DNA of 64,000 nucleotides from Pseudomonas sp. CC120222-01a (GCF_003097235.1 NZ_QEQQ01000001.1:1-64000); one strand, 5' to 3'. Shown: positions 34,062 through 46,822, counted from the stretch's first letter. Notes: generated from the sequence alone by a model not told the origin. Numbers and translations: made by a program.

Positions 34062-35246
34062 ATGAGCAGCGCAGAAATCTACGTCGTCAGTGCCGTCCGT
34101 ACCGCCATCGGTGGTTTCGGTGGTTCCCTCAAGGACCTGCCGCTGGCCGACCTGGCCACCGCCGTAACCCGCGCCGCCATCGAGCGCTCGGGCGTGCCCG
34201 CCGAGCAGATCGGCCACATGGTGATGGCCACCGTCATCCCTACCGAGCCACGCGATGCCTACCTGTCGCGAGTAGCGGCGATGAACGCCGGTATCCCCAA
34301 GGAAACCCCGGCCTTCAACGTCAACCGCCTGTGCGGTTCCGGCCTGCAGGCCATCGTCTCGGCCGCCCAGTGCCTGCTGCTGGGTGATGCCGACGTGGCC
34401 CTGGCCGCCGGTGCCGAGTCCATGAGCCGCGGCCCGTACCTGCTGCCGCAAGCACGCTGGGGTGCGCGCATGGGCGATCTGCAGGGCATCGACTACACCG
34501 TTGGCGTACTGCAAGACCCCTTCGAACACTTCCACATGGGCATCACTGCGGAAAACGTCGCGGCCAAACACGGCATCAGCCGCGAGATGCAGGACGAACT
34601 GGCCCTCACCAGCCAGCGCCGCGCCGCACGCGCCCAGGCCGAAGGCCGCTTCGACAGCCAGATCGTGCCGCTGGAGCTGAAAACCCGTAAAGGCACCGTG
34701 CAGTTCGCCGTCGACGAGCATGTGCGCGCCGATGTGACTGCCGAACAGCTGGCCGGCATGAAGACCGTGTTCAAGAAAGACGGCACCGTCACTGCCGGCA
34801 ACGCCAGCGGCATCAACGATGGCGCCGCCGGCCTGGTGCTGGCCACCGGTGACGCCGTGCGCCGCCTGGGCTTGAAGCCCCTGGCGCGCCTGGTGGCCTA
34901 TGCCCACGCGGGTGTCGAGCCGGAGCTGATGGGCCTGGGCCCGATCCCGGCAACCCGCAAGGTGCTGGAAAAAGCTGGCCTGAGCGTCGCCGACCTGGAC
35001 GTGATCGAGTCCAACGAAGCCTTCGCCGCCCAGGCTTGCGCCGTGGCCCGCGAGCTCGGTTTCGACCCGGAGAAGGTCAACCCGAACGGCTCGGGCATCT
35101 CCCTCGGCCACCCGGTCGGTGCCACCGGGGCGATCATCGCCACCAAGGCCATCCACGAACTGCAGCGCATCCAGGGCCGCTACGCGCTGGCCACCATGTG
35201 CATCGGCGGCGGCCAGGGCATTGCCGTGGTCTTCGAGCGCGTCTGA
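34062..35246 (+). CDS. Acetyl-CoA C-acetyltransferase (thiolase)
   Basis: The 394-residue protein starts MSSAEIYVVSAVRTAIGGFG; ATG 34062 has GGAG upstream. Thiolase active-site residues are present: nucleophilic C91 in NRLCGSGLQ, histidine in LGHPVGATG and the C-terminal cysteine in CIGGGQG. It condenses two acetyl-CoA or cleaves acetoacetyl-CoA. It forms an operon with the 3-hydroxyacyl-CoA dehydrogenase and the TetR gene (12-bp gaps). Whether the role is biosynthetic or catabolic is not clear. Confidence 0.9.
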   Translation: MSSAEIYVVSAVRTAIGGFGGSLKDLPLADLATAVTRAAIERSGVPAEQIGHMVMATVIPTEPRDAYLSRVAAMNAGIPKETPAFNVNRLCGSGLQAIVSAAQCLLLGDADVALAAGAESMSRGPYLLPQARWGARMGDLQGIDYTVGVLQDPFEHFHMGITAENVAAKHGISREMQDELALTSQRRAARAQAEGRFDSQIVPLELKTRKGTVQFAVDEHVRADVTAEQLAGMKTVFKKDGTVTAGNASGINDGAAGLVLATGDAVRRLGLKPLARLVAYAHAGVEPELMGLGPIPATRKVLEKAGLSVADLDVIESNEAFAAQACAVARELGFDPEKVNPNGSGISLGHPVGATGAIIATKAIHELQRIQGRYALATMCIGGGQGIAVVFERV

Positions 35247-35258
35247 GGGAACTGCACC

Positions 35259-36107
35259 ATGACGATTGAACAGATTGCCGTGATCGGCGCCGGCACCATG
35301 GGCAACGGTATTGCCCAGGTGTGTGCGGTGGCCGGCTACCAAGTCCTGCTGGTGGACGTTTCCGACGCCGCGCTGGAGCGTGGCGTGGCCACCTTGAGCA
35401 AGAACCTGGAGCGCCAGGTCAGCAAGGGCACGCTCGACGCCGAGCGCGCCGCGGCGGCGAAAACCCGTATCCGCACCAGCACCGACTACGCCCAGCTGAG
35501 CAGCGCGCAGCTGGTGATCGAGGCGGCCACCGAGAACCTGCAGCTCAAGCAGCGCATCCTGCAGCAGGTGGCAGCCAACGTGGCCGCCGACTGCCTGATC
35601 GCCACCAACACCTCGTCGCTGTCGGTGACCCAACTGGCCGCCAGCATCGAGCACCCTGAGCGCTTCATCGGCGTGCACTTCTTCAACCCGGTGCCGATGA
35701 TGGCCTTGGTCGAGATCATCCGCGGCCTGCAGACCAGTGACAGCACCTATGCCCAGGCACTGGTGGTCACAGAGAAGCTTGGCAAGTCGCCGATCACCGC
35801 CGGCAACCGCCCGGGCTTCGTGGTCAACCGCATCCTGGTGCCGATGATCAACGAAGCGATCTTCGTGCGCCAGGAAGGCCTGGCCAGTGCCGAGGACATC
35901 GACACCGGCATGCGCCTGGGCTGCAACCAGCCGATCGGCCCGCTGGCCCTGGCCGACCTGATCGGCCTGGATACCCTGCTGGCGATCATGGAGGCCTTCC
36001 ACGAAGGCTTCAACGACAGCAAATACCGCCCTGCCCCGCTGCTCAAGGAAATGGTCGCGGCCGGCTGGCTGGGCCGCAAGAGCGGCCGCGGCTTCTTCAC
36101 CTACTGA
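35259..36107 (+). CDS. 3-hydroxybutyryl-CoA dehydrogenase family protein
   Basis: The 282-residue protein has an N-terminal Rossmann fold with GAGTMGNGIAQ (10-20) for NAD(P), and the catalytic region NTSSLSVTQLAA with the histidine in GVHFFNPVPMM (about 145). The C-terminal helical domain holds NRPGFVVNRIL and GCNQPIGPLALADLIGLD. It interconverts 3-hydroxybutyryl-CoA and acetoacetyl-CoA, matching the thiolase upstream, and is probably part of short-chain acyl-CoA breakdown. Confidence 0.9.
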   Translation: MTIEQIAVIGAGTMGNGIAQVCAVAGYQVLLVDVSDAALERGVATLSKNLERQVSKGTLDAERAAAAKTRIRTSTDYAQLSSAQLVIEAATENLQLKQRILQQVAANVAADCLIATNTSSLSVTQLAASIEHPERFIGVHFFNPVPMMALVEIIRGLQTSDSTYAQALVVTEKLGKSPITAGNRPGFVVNRILVPMINEAIFVRQEGLASAEDIDTGMRLGCNQPIGPLALADLIGLDTLLAIMEAFHEGFNDSKYRPAPLLKEMVAAGWLGRKSGRGFFTY

Positions 36108-36119
36108 GGAGCGTACGCC

Positions 36120-36701
36120 ATGCCCCCGGTCAATGCCGCGATGCGCTGTGCCAACTTCGAAGAGCGACGCGACCGGGCCATGGCGCTGTTCGCCGAAAAG
36201 GGCTTTGGCCAGGTCAGCATGCGCGAACTGGCGGCGCATGTGGGGCTGACCGCCGGCTCTCTGTATCACCACTTTCCCAGCAAGCAAGATTTGCTGTTCG
36301 ACCTGATCGAGGAACTGTACGAGGAGCTGCAGGCGACCCTGGAACAGGGGCGCCGGGCCATGGCGCGTGGGGGGTCGGCGTTGAACTGCCTGATTGCCGC
36401 GCATTGGCAGCTGCATGCCGAACGGCCCATGCAGTTTCGCCTGGCCGAGCGCGACCTGTGCTGCTTGAGCGATGAGCAGCAGGCCTGCCTGGGGTTGCTG
36501 CGCAAGCGCTATGAGGCGGGGTTGCTGCGCCTGATCGCGCCACGGGCGACGTTGCAGGGTGAGGCGTTGGTGGCGACGGCGCATGTGGTGGCGACATTGC
36601 TGAACCAGCTGCCGGGGATGCTCAAGGGCTTGCCTGAGGAGCAGGGATTGGGGTTGATGGAGAGCCTGCTGGTGGGGGGGATCGAGCGGACCCTGGGTTA
36701 A
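36120..36701 (+). CDS. TetR-family transcriptional regulator
   Basis: The 193-residue protein has a HTH at about 15-60 (RAMALFAEKGFGQVSMRELAAHVGLTAGSLYHHFPSK as a typical TetR region) and a helical effector domain. It is the last gene of the thiolase operon, 12 bp after the dehydrogenase stop, so it may regulate this operon in response to an acyl-CoA. It ends at a REP hairpin. Confidence 0.85.
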   Translation: MPPVNAAMRCANFEERRDRAMALFAEKGFGQVSMRELAAHVGLTAGSLYHHFPSKQDLLFDLIEELYEELQATLEQGRRAMARGGSALNCLIAAHWQLHAERPMQFRLAERDLCCLSDEQQACLGLLRKRYEAGLLRLIAPRATLQGEALVATAHVVATLLNQLPGMLKGLPEEQGLGLMESLLVGGIERTLG

Positions 36702-36749
36702 CCTGTTCCGGCCTCTTCGCGGGCACGCCCGCGAAGAGGCCGGTGCAGG
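36702..36749. repeat. REP hairpin between convergent genes
   Basis: CCGGCCTCTTCGCGGGC pairs with its complement around a single A, with CCTGTT...GTGCAGG ends. The hairpin separates the tetR stop from the convergent response-regulator gene stop at 36750 and probably works as a terminator for both. Confidence 0.8.
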
Positions 36750-37127
36750 CTAGCGCAGTAAGGCCTGGATCTGCTCGTGCAGGGTATCGAGGTCGAACGG
36801 CTTGGCCAGGATCGGCGCCTTGCGGGCGATCGGGCTGCCGGATTCGAGGATCTCCGCCGGGTAGCCGCTGATGAAGATCACCTTCAGGTCCGGCCGCAAC
36901 TTCACCGCAGGTTCGGCGATTTCCACCCCGGAAATGCCACCCGGCAAACGGAAGTCGGTCACCATCAGGTCCAGGTGCGGCTTGCTCGCCAGAATCGCGA
37001 AGGCCTCTTCACCATCCTCAGCTACCAGCACGTGGTAGCCCTCACCCGCCAGGTAGTCGCGCAGGATCATCCGGATCGCCGGTTCATCCTCGACCACCAA
37101 CACCACATCTTGTGCATCTTCACTCAT
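36750..37127 (-). CDS. Single-domain response regulator
   Basis: The 125-residue REC domain has no output domain. The acidic pocket is in VVEDEP, the phosphorylated aspartate is D58 in VTDFRLPG and the lysine is in ILAKPFD. It lies 44 bp downstream of the REC-HisKA kinase gene and is the last gene of a five-gene signalling operon that begins at 43249. It probably takes phosphate from one of the two kinases; the output is unknown. Confidence 0.87.
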   Translation of the reverse strand: MSEDAQDVVLVVEDEPAIRMILRDYLAGEGYHVLVAEDGEEAFAILASKPHLDLMVTDFRLPGGISGVEIAEPAVKLRPDLKVIFISGYPAEILESGSPIARKAPILAKPFDLDTLHEQIQALLR

Positions 37128-37171
37128 GACAACGCCTTGAAATTCATACAGTTGGCCATCTGACCCCAGGC

Positions 37172-38398
37172 TTACGCGGAGGTTGCCCGCAACTGGTCGT
37201 TTTGTTCACTTACGTCTGCCAGCGGCAACAGCAGGGTGAACGTTGCCCCTTTGCCGACTTCGCTTTCTACCTGAATCCGCCCTCCATGGGCCTGGACGAT
37301 CTGCTCCGAGATGTACAAGCCCAGCCCCAACCCATTGCTGGCTTGCTGGGTGGCCACGCGCTCGAACTGCTGAAAGATCCGTTGCTGGTTGCTGGCGCTG
37401 ATGCCGATGCCATGGTCCCGGACCTGCACGGCCGCCATGCCATCCTGCTCGAACAGCTGCACATGCACAGGCCGTCGCTCGCCATAACGCAAAGCATTCG
37501 ACAACAGGTTGGCCAGGACTTGCTCAATCCGGAATTCGTCCCACTCTCCAGACAATGATTCACAACGCTGCAGCTCGATGGAGGTCTCCAGTGCCGTGGC
37601 CTGTGCCGCAAAGTTCTCCACCAGGCCACGCACCAGTTGGCTCAGGTCGAACGCTTTAGGCCGTAGCGACAACTTGCCGGTGCGAATGCGCGAGACGTCG
37701 AGCATGTCCTCGATCAGGCGGATCAGGCTGTTGATCTGGCGCTCGTCACGCTCGACCATGGCCTGCAGCTTGTCGACGCTGAAGGCATCGAGGTTGCCGC
37801 GGGCCAGGTGCATCTTGCGCAACTGGGTTTCCAGGATCAGGCCGTTGAGCGGCGTGCGCACCTCGTGGGCAACGATCGACATGAAGTCGTCGCGCATGCG
37901 CACCGCATGCTCCAGCTCGCCGCGCGCCACCTGCAACTGGCCCAGCAGCAGTTCCTGCTCCTGGCGGCTGCGCTCGAGCGCCTGCAGCTGGCGGTCGAGC
38001 ACCTTGCGCTGGCGGTACAGGTCGACGAACACCGACACCTTGCTCTTTACCGCCAGGGTGTCGAGGGGCTTGTGCAGGAAGTCCACTGCGCCGCTCTCGT
38101 AGCCCTTGAAGGCATAGTTCATTTCACGCCCTGCGGCGGTAACGAAGACGATCGGGATGTTGCGGGTCTTTTCCGTGCCGCGCATCAGCTCGGCCAGCTC
38201 GAAGCCGTTCATGCCCGGCATCTGCACGTCGAGAATGGCCAGGGCGAACTCGTGTTCGAGCAACAGCGACAAGGCCGCTTCTGCCGACTGCGCCTGGTGC
38301 ACCTCGCGGTCTTCGCCCTGGATCAGGGCGGCGAGCGCCAGCAGGTTTTCCGGCAGGTCGTCGACGATCAGCAGTTTGGCAGGGGTGTGGCTTAGCAT
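37172..38398 (-). CDS. Response-regulator/histidine-kinase hybrid (REC-HisKA-HATPase)
   Basis: The 408-residue protein has an N-terminal REC domain (about 8-125, phospho-acceptor D57 in AILDVQMPG), a coiled coil (about 130-165), HisKA with H178 in IVAHEVRTPLNG and a C-terminal ATPase domain (ANLLSNALRYG, then GIGISASNQQRIF and GLGLGLYISEQI). There is no membrane segment. An N-terminal REC before the kinase suggests control by an upstream kinase, probably the hybrid protein at 39782. The ATG at 38398 overlaps the cheB-like stop by 7 bp. Confidence 0.9.
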   Translation of the reverse strand: MLSHTPAKLLIVDDLPENLLALAALIQGEDREVHQAQSAEAALSLLLEHEFALAILDVQMPGMNGFELAELMRGTEKTRNIPIVFVTAAGREMNYAFKGYESGAVDFLHKPLDTLAVKSKVSVFVDLYRQRKVLDRQLQALERSRQEQELLLGQLQVARGELEHAVRMRDDFMSIVAHEVRTPLNGLILETQLRKMHLARGNLDAFSVDKLQAMVERDERQINSLIRLIEDMLDVSRIRTGKLSLRPKAFDLSQLVRGLVENFAAQATALETSIELQRCESLSGEWDEFRIEQVLANLLSNALRYGERRPVHVQLFEQDGMAAVQVRDHGIGISASNQQRIFQQFERVATQQASNGLGLGLYISEQIVQAHGGRIQVESEVGKGATFTLLLPLADVSEQNDQLRATSA

Positions 38399-38967
38399 GC
38401 GCTGGGTTCCAGGGTCGCGAGCAACTGCCCGATACCGCTCAGAGAAAGGATAAGGTCGGGCGCGTGCCGGGCCAGTGCGGCCTCCGGCATCAGCGCCACC
38501 TGTGCGTCGCGGGGGTCCTGGACCACGGTCCGGCCGCCGCTGTTCTTGATGTAGGCCAGCCCTTCGGCGCCATCTTCATTGGCCCCGGTGAGCAGCACGC
38601 CGAGCAACCCGGGGCCGTAGGCATCGGCCGCCGAAGTGAACAGGAAATCGATGGCCGGGCGCGAGAAATGCACCGGCTCCTCCTGGCTCAGCGACAGGCT
38701 GAAGTCGGCTTCCACCGACAGGTGGTAACCCGGCCCAGCCACGTAGATCTGCCCTGGGGCAATGACCTCCTTGTCAGCGGCCTGGCGTACCGGCCGCTGC
38801 AAGCGCCGTTGCAACACTTCTGCCAACTGGCTGTGGCGGTCGTCCGGCAGGTGCAGCACGCACAGTACCGGAATGGCAAAACTGGTCGGCAGCGCACCCA
38901 GCACCGTGAACAGCGCCGTGACGCCGCCCGCCGAGGCGCCGATCACCACCGCGCGTACGCCGTTCAT
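38392..38967 (-). CDS. CheB-type methylesterase, catalytic domain only
   Basis: The 191-residue protein starts MNGVRAVVIGASAGG. ATG 38967 overlaps the cheR-like stop as ATGA; longer frames are rejected. The CheB catalytic triad is visible: S12 in GASAGG, the histidine in VLHLPDDRH and D132 in TGANEDGAEGL. The usual N-terminal REC domain is absent, so the esterase is not directly phosphorylated. In chemotaxis, CheB removes methyl groups from receptors, but no receptor gene is nearby. Confidence 0.88.
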   Translation of the reverse strand: MNGVRAVVIGASAGGVTALFTVLGALPTSFAIPVLCVLHLPDDRHSQLAEVLQRRLQRPVRQAADKEVIAPGQIYVAGPGYHLSVEADFSLSLSQEEPVHFSRPAIDFLFTSAADAYGPGLLGVLLTGANEDGAEGLAYIKNSGGRTVVQDPRDAQVALMPEAALARHAPDLILSLSGIGQLLATLEPSAC

Positions 38968-39781
38968 GATTTGCGGTAGATCCGTTCGGGCTTGACCAGC
39001 GGCTCGAAGCAGTCGCTGTAGGCCGAGAAATCCACCGACTCCTTGCTGCCCAGCACCAGGAAACCACGGTGGCACAACGACTCGTGGAACAGCCCGAGGG
39101 CGCGGTCCTGCAGTTCCTTGTTGAAATAGATCAGCACGTTCCGGCACGACACCAGTTGGGTTTCGGAAAACACACTGTCGGTGGCCAGGCTGTGGTCGGC
39201 GAAGGTCACGTTGTCGCGCAGGCTGCTGTCCATGATGGCGTTGCCGTAGGCCGCAGTGTAGTACTCGGCAAAGTCGCGGCGTCCGCCCGCCAGCCGGTAG
39301 TTTTCTTCGTACTCGCGCATGCTCTGCATCGAGTAGATGCCCTGCTTGGCGCGGTCCAGCGAATGCGGGTTGATGTCGGTGGCGTAAATGATGGTGCGTT
39401 CGAGCAGGCCCTCTTCGCGCAGCAGGATGGCCATCGAGTACACCTCCTCACCGGTGCTGCAGCCGGCAATCCACACCTTGATCGACGGCCAGGTGCGCAG
39501 CAGCGGCACCACCTCCTGGCGCAGGGCGAGGAAGTGGCCGGGGTCGCGGAACATCTCGCTGACCGGGATCGTCAGGTACTGCAGCAACTGCATGAACATG
39601 CCCGGGTCGTGCAGCACCCGTTCCTGCAGCGCTGACACCGTGAGGCAGTCGAACTGGCGCAGTGCATGAAGGACCCGGCGCTTGATCGAAGCGCCGGAGT
39701 AGTTGCGGAAATCGTAGCTGTACTTGAGGTAGATCGCCTCGATCAGCAGCCGGATCTCGATGTCGGTGTTGCGCTCGCTAG

Positions 39782-39785
<4 letters not shown>
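38964..39785 (-). CDS. CheR-type methyltransferase
   Basis: The 273-residue protein starts at TTG 39785. GGAG stands 5 nt before this codon and the TTG overlaps the kinase stop (TTGA), whereas ATG 39809 has no RBS; the ATG is the alternative. An N-terminal helical CheR_N region (IYLKYSYDFRNYSGASIKRR) precedes the SAM-dependent methyltransferase domain with VWIAGCSTGEEVYSMAILL, and ISCRNVLIY-like VSCRNVLIYF near the end. It would methylate glutamates on a partner. It is coupled to the giant kinase and the CheB-type esterase. Confidence 0.88.
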
Positions 39786-43249
<3,464 letters not shown>

Positions 43250-43486
43250 CTGAAAACGCCCGCGCAAAAAAGGTCCATTGAAAAGTGTGGCGGCTCTGCC
43301 GCTGCGCTCACCAGTTAACAAGCGAGTCTAACCCGCTTGGGCGGCTTCGGCAGGGCATTTAGCCAGTATTTGAAGGCCGCGTGTGAGAATCGTTCCCTCG
43401 ATGTGCCACAGTCGGTATCCTCGGGAACTTCTGTCACTGCCTGGCGCACAGAGTAGGGACATGACTTTTTCAACAGGAAACCCGCC

Positions 43487-43837
43487 ATGCACCTTCTGGT
43501 AGTCGAAGACGACGACATCGTACGTATGCTGATGGTCGAAGTGCTCGATGAATTGGGCTACAGCACCCTTGAAGCGGAAAACGCCACGGCGGCACTGAAA
43601 GTGATCGAGGATGCCAGCCAGCAACTGGCCCTGCTGGTGACCGACGTCGGCCTGCCGGACATGCGCGGTGAAGCGCTGGCGGCCAAGGCCCGTGCGGCGC
43701 GGCCATTACTGCCGGTGCTGTTTGCCAGTGGTTATGCCGAGAGCTTCCATGTGCCGGAGGGCATGCACATGATCGGCAAGCCGTTCAGCATCGACCAGTT
43801 GCGCGACAAGGTAGTGGAGATTCTCGGTACGCCTTGA
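43487..43837 (+). CDS. Single-domain response regulator
   Basis: The 116-residue REC domain has acidic residues in VVEDDD, phospho-acceptor D53 in LVTDVGLPD and K in IGKPFS. It is transcribed divergently from the giant hybrid kinase, so it is a likely partner. AGGAAA precedes the ATG. There is no output domain. Confidence 0.87.
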   Translation: MHLLVVEDDDIVRMLMVEVLDELGYSTLEAENATAALKVIEDASQQLALLVTDVGLPDMRGEALAAKARAARPLLPVLFASGYAESFHVPEGMHMIGKPFSIDQLRDKVVEILGTP

Positions 43838-43847
43838 GTCGGCGGCG

Positions 43848-43949
43848 CCTGTTTCGCGGCTAAAGCCGCTCCCACAGGTACGGTGCAAGGCTCAAGGCCT
43901 GTGATATCCCTGTGGGAGCGGCTTTAGCCGCGAAGAGGCCAGCACAGGT
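43848..43949. repeat. REP doublet between convergent genes
   Basis: Two inverted REPs of the TTCGCGGCTAAAGCCGCTCC subtype are separated by about 40 bp. They lie between the REC gene stop and the convergent cobF stop. Confidence 0.8.
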
Positions 43950-43957
43950 GCCACACC

Positions 43958-44707
43958 TCAAAGCTCCCGCCGCAGCAGGTAGGTATCCATGATCCACCCC
44001 ATGCGCTCCCGCTCCCGCTCGCGCACTTCAAGAATCCGCGCCTTCACCGCCTGCAATGGCCCGGCAATCAGCACTTCATCCTCGGTACCCAGGTAAGCGC
44101 CCCAGTAGATCACCAGCGCCGGATCCTCCAGTGTGGCAAACGCGCACTGCCCATCGAGCATCACCACCACATTGTCCACCCGCCCCTGCTCGGCCAGGCG
44201 CCGCCCTGGCAGCACGGTCAGTGGCTCGCCAATGCGATTGAGGGGGATCTGATGCCGCGCCGCCAGGGCCTGCACACTGCTGATACCGGGGATCACCTGC
44301 AGGCGCAGCGCCACACCGCGTTCGCGGACCAGATCAATGATGCGCAAGGTGCTGTCGTAGAGGCTCGGCTCGCCCCATAGTAAAAAGGCGCCGATATCCT
44401 CGGCGCCCATCTCTTCGCTGATCAGCCGGGCATACAGCGCGGCGCGCTGGCGATGCCAGTCGTGCACCGCGCCTGCGTAGTCGACTGCCCCGGCGTCACG
44501 CTGCGGGTCTGCCACCTGCACCAGGCGGTAGCCACCCTCGGGCCGGTAGCGCTCGAGGATCGCCTTGCGCAAGCGCACCAACTCATCCTTGCCGGCACCC
44601 TTGTCGAGCACGAAGAACACGCTGGCGCGGCGCAGTGCCTCGACCGCCTCGACAGTGATCTGCCGCGGGTCGCCCGGGCCAATGCCAATCAACAGAACGT
44701 CTTTCAT
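43958..44707 (-). CDS. cobF: Precorrin-6A synthase (deacetylating)
   Basis: The 249-residue protein is a tetrapyrrole methylase-family SAM enzyme. The N-terminal VLLIGIGPGDPRQITVEAVEAL is the family signature, and GAFLLWGEPSLYDSTLRIID and QVIPGISSVQALAARHQIPLN are further conserved segments. CobF methylates C1 of precorrin-5 and removes the acetyl group in the aerobic cobalamin pathway. It lies 21 bp downstream of an OprD porin on the same strand and away from other cob genes, an unexpected partner. Confidence 0.92.
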   Translation of the reverse strand: MKDVLLIGIGPGDPRQITVEAVEALRRASVFFVLDKGAGKDELVRLRKAILERYRPEGGYRLVQVADPQRDAGAVDYAGAVHDWHRQRAALYARLISEEMGAEDIGAFLLWGEPSLYDSTLRIIDLVRERGVALRLQVIPGISSVQALAARHQIPLNRIGEPLTVLPGRRLAEQGRVDNVVVMLDGQCAFATLEDPALVIYWGAYLGTEDEVLIAGPLQAVKARILEVRERERERMGWIMDTYLLRREL

Positions 44708-44728
44708 GGCACCGCCCGATACCTCAAC

Positions 44729-46030
44729 CTAGAAGATAGAGAAGTTATAGCTGACGATGACCCGCGTCTCATCCATGTCCCGCGCCCACTTCTCGTAGTT
44801 GCTGCGGTAGGTGGAGTTGCGCAGGCGCACGCTGACATCCTTGAAAGTACCGCTCTGTACCTGGTACTTGAGCTCGGTGTCGCGTTCCCATTCCTTGCCT
44901 TCGGCAGTGCTGCCCGGGACCTTGATATGGTCGCCGTTGATGTAGCGGGTGAAGAAGCTCAGGCCGGGCACGCCGAGGGCTTTGAAGTCGTAGTCGTAAC
45001 GCAGCTGCCAGGAACGTTCCTGGGCGGCGGCGAAGTCGTTGACCTGCGCGTAGTTGACCAGGTACGGGTTGCTGCCATCGAGGTACGGCATGGCACTTTC
45101 GCCGTACATGCGCTGCCAGCCGGCGCTGATCTTGTGCCCACCCAGGCTGTAGCCGAGCATGCCGCTGAAGGCCCGGTGGTCGATCTCGCCAGCGCGGGCG
45201 TTGCCGATGTCATCGCTCTTGATCAGCCGCAGGTCTGCCGACAGGCTACCGACGGCGAGCGGCTGGCTGGCGACCAGCCCAAGGAAGTGCTGGCGGTAGA
45301 TGTTTTCCAGTTTGGCGACTTGATACTGGGCACTGAGCCGATCATTGAAACGGTAGTCCAGGCCGGCCAGGTCAAAGTGATCGGCTTCGATATCACAGGC
45401 ATAGCGCTTGTTCTTGCAATGCACGCGAATATCCTGGCGATCGGTGGAATCACGCGCGGTGTACTTGTCCAGGCGGGCCAGGGTGAACTTCAGGTCGCGT
45501 ACTTCCTCGGACGTCAGCATCGCGCCGTGGAACATGGTCGGCAGCAGGCGACCATCGTTGTATTTCAACAGCGGTACGTCCGGCATCATCGAGCCGTACT
45601 TGAGCACCGTGTTGGACACCTTGACCTTGGCCGCCAGGCCCATCTTCGCGTATTGGTCGGCGGAGTGCCGTGGGTCATGACCGGAAGATGGCAGCAAACC
45701 ACTGTTACTGTCGGCCGGGCTGGAATCGAGCTTGATCCCTAACATGCCCAGTGCATCCACGCCAAAGCCAACCGGGCCCTGGGTATAACCCGACTGCACA
45801 TTGAGGATGAAGCCTTGCGCCCACTCTTCACGTTTTGACGCACCCTGGCTGGAACTGCTGTGGCCGTCACGAAAATCCCGGTTGAAATAGACATTGCGTG
45901 CTTCAACCTTGGCACTAGTGTCTTCAAGAAAACCAGCGGCTTGGGCATGCGCGCCGGTACACAACAGGAACAGGCCGGCAACACGGCGCCCGGGGGCGAG
46001 AGGAAGGGGGGAAAACATGCGAGGGAACAT
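44729..46030 (-). CDS. OprD-family outer-membrane porin
   Basis: The 433-residue precursor begins with a signal peptide (MFPRMFSPLPLAPGRRVAGL, cut near AHAQA). ATG 46030 or 46018 is possible, as neither has a clear RBS. The mature N-terminus GFLEDTSAKVEARNVYFNRDF is the OprD pattern, and the C-terminus ends in aromatic VIVSYNFSIF for outer-membrane insertion. OprD porins pass basic amino acids, aromatic acids or other small anions. It is followed closely by cobF on the same strand. Confidence 0.9.
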   Translation of the reverse strand: MFPRMFSPLPLAPGRRVAGLFLLCTGAHAQAAGFLEDTSAKVEARNVYFNRDFRDGHSSSSQGASKREEWAQGFILNVQSGYTQGPVGFGVDALGMLGIKLDSSPADSNSGLLPSSGHDPRHSADQYAKMGLAAKVKVSNTVLKYGSMMPDVPLLKYNDGRLLPTMFHGAMLTSEEVRDLKFTLARLDKYTARDSTDRQDIRVHCKNKRYACDIEADHFDLAGLDYRFNDRLSAQYQVAKLENIYRQHFLGLVASQPLAVGSLSADLRLIKSDDIGNARAGEIDHRAFSGMLGYSLGGHKISAGWQRMYGESAMPYLDGSNPYLVNYAQVNDFAAAQERSWQLRYDYDFKALGVPGLSFFTRYINGDHIKVPGSTAEGKEWERDTELKYQVQSGTFKDVSVRLRNSTYRSNYEKWARDMDETRVIVSYNFSIF

Positions 46031-46377
46031 CCACAAGAAAGGCGAAAAAAACAAATCGTGACGCACCTGCGCCACGCTAATGCGTCGCGGCCGAACAACA
46101 GCCGACCATCATCTGAAATCATCGCCCAACCGCTCTGTTGCGGGCTATTGGACCATGGTCTAGAACCCCTTGAAGACGTATCGAAAAACCACCTGAATTA
46201 CGGTCCGGAAAACTTGGAAAGTTCCCGATTACTTATAAAAAGTTTGCGGTTTACCGAAGTCCTGCAAGTGTCTACACTCGATGTCAGCGAACAGTGTTAC
46301 CCACCCACGTGGCTGGCGTTTAGTGCTTTTCAATGTTCGTCACGCCCTGCCACGGAAGACGTACAGGAGTGATTACA
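46031..46377. promoter_or_regulatory. Divergent gap between the porin and the MvaT-like gene
   Basis: This 347-bp gap has no convincing gene; short frames in it lack RBSs and family features. The part at about 46180-46260 is AT-rich, with AACTT/AAGTT arms at about 46209-46221, as is usual for H-NS-type autoregulated promoters. AGGAG at about 46364 is the RBS of the MvaT-like gene. Confidence 0.45.
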
Positions 46378-46737
46378 GTGTCCAGACTTGCAGAGTTTCG
46401 TGCTGCCGAAAAAGCGCTCCAGGAACAGATGGCGCAACTGGAGGCGCTGAAAAAGGATGCCGGCCTCAAACGCGAAATCGAATTCGAGCAGAAACTAGTC
46501 GGCCTGATGAAAAGCTATGACAAAAGTCTGCGCGATATCATCGCCATCCTCGACCCGAAGGCGGTTACCCGTGGCGCTGTCAGTGCACCGAAACAGCAGC
46601 GCCGCCCGCGCGTGGTGAAAGTCTACGAAAACCCGCACACCGGCGAGCTGATCGAGACCAAGGGCGGCAACCACCGCGGCCTCAAGGCGTGGAAAGAACA
46701 GTATGGCGCCGCTACCGTGGAGAGCTGGGTGCGCTGA
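46378..46737 (+). CDS. MvaT/Tur-family nucleoid-associated silencer (H-NS-like)
   Basis: The 119-residue protein starts at GTG 46378 with AGGAG 9 nt upstream. The start VSRLAEFRAAEKALQEQ matches the MvaT/TurA N-terminus; ATG 46333 is not used. The N-terminal half is a coiled coil for multimer formation, and the C-terminal half (VVKVYENPHTGELIETKGGN, LKAWKEQYG) is the AT-rich DNA-binding domain. It silences AT-rich or horizontally gained genes. P. putida has several such paralogues (TurA-E); which one this is cannot be told. Confidence 0.9.
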   Translation: MSRLAEFRAAEKALQEQMAQLEALKKDAGLKREIEFEQKLVGLMKSYDKSLRDIIAILDPKAVTRGAVSAPKQQRRPRVVKVYENPHTGELIETKGGNHRGLKAWKEQYGAATVESWVR

Positions 46738-46822
46738 TGAAACGTCAACACCCACTTCACATTTTTTTCACAACGGCTGCAGCAGTATCGAGACAGCTAA
46801 AGGACTAGCGACCCCATCACGC

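Noticed and set aside
33978..36584. 868-residue minus-strand frame over the thiolase operon
   Set aside because: Antisense to three good genes; long only because of GC-rich codon positions.
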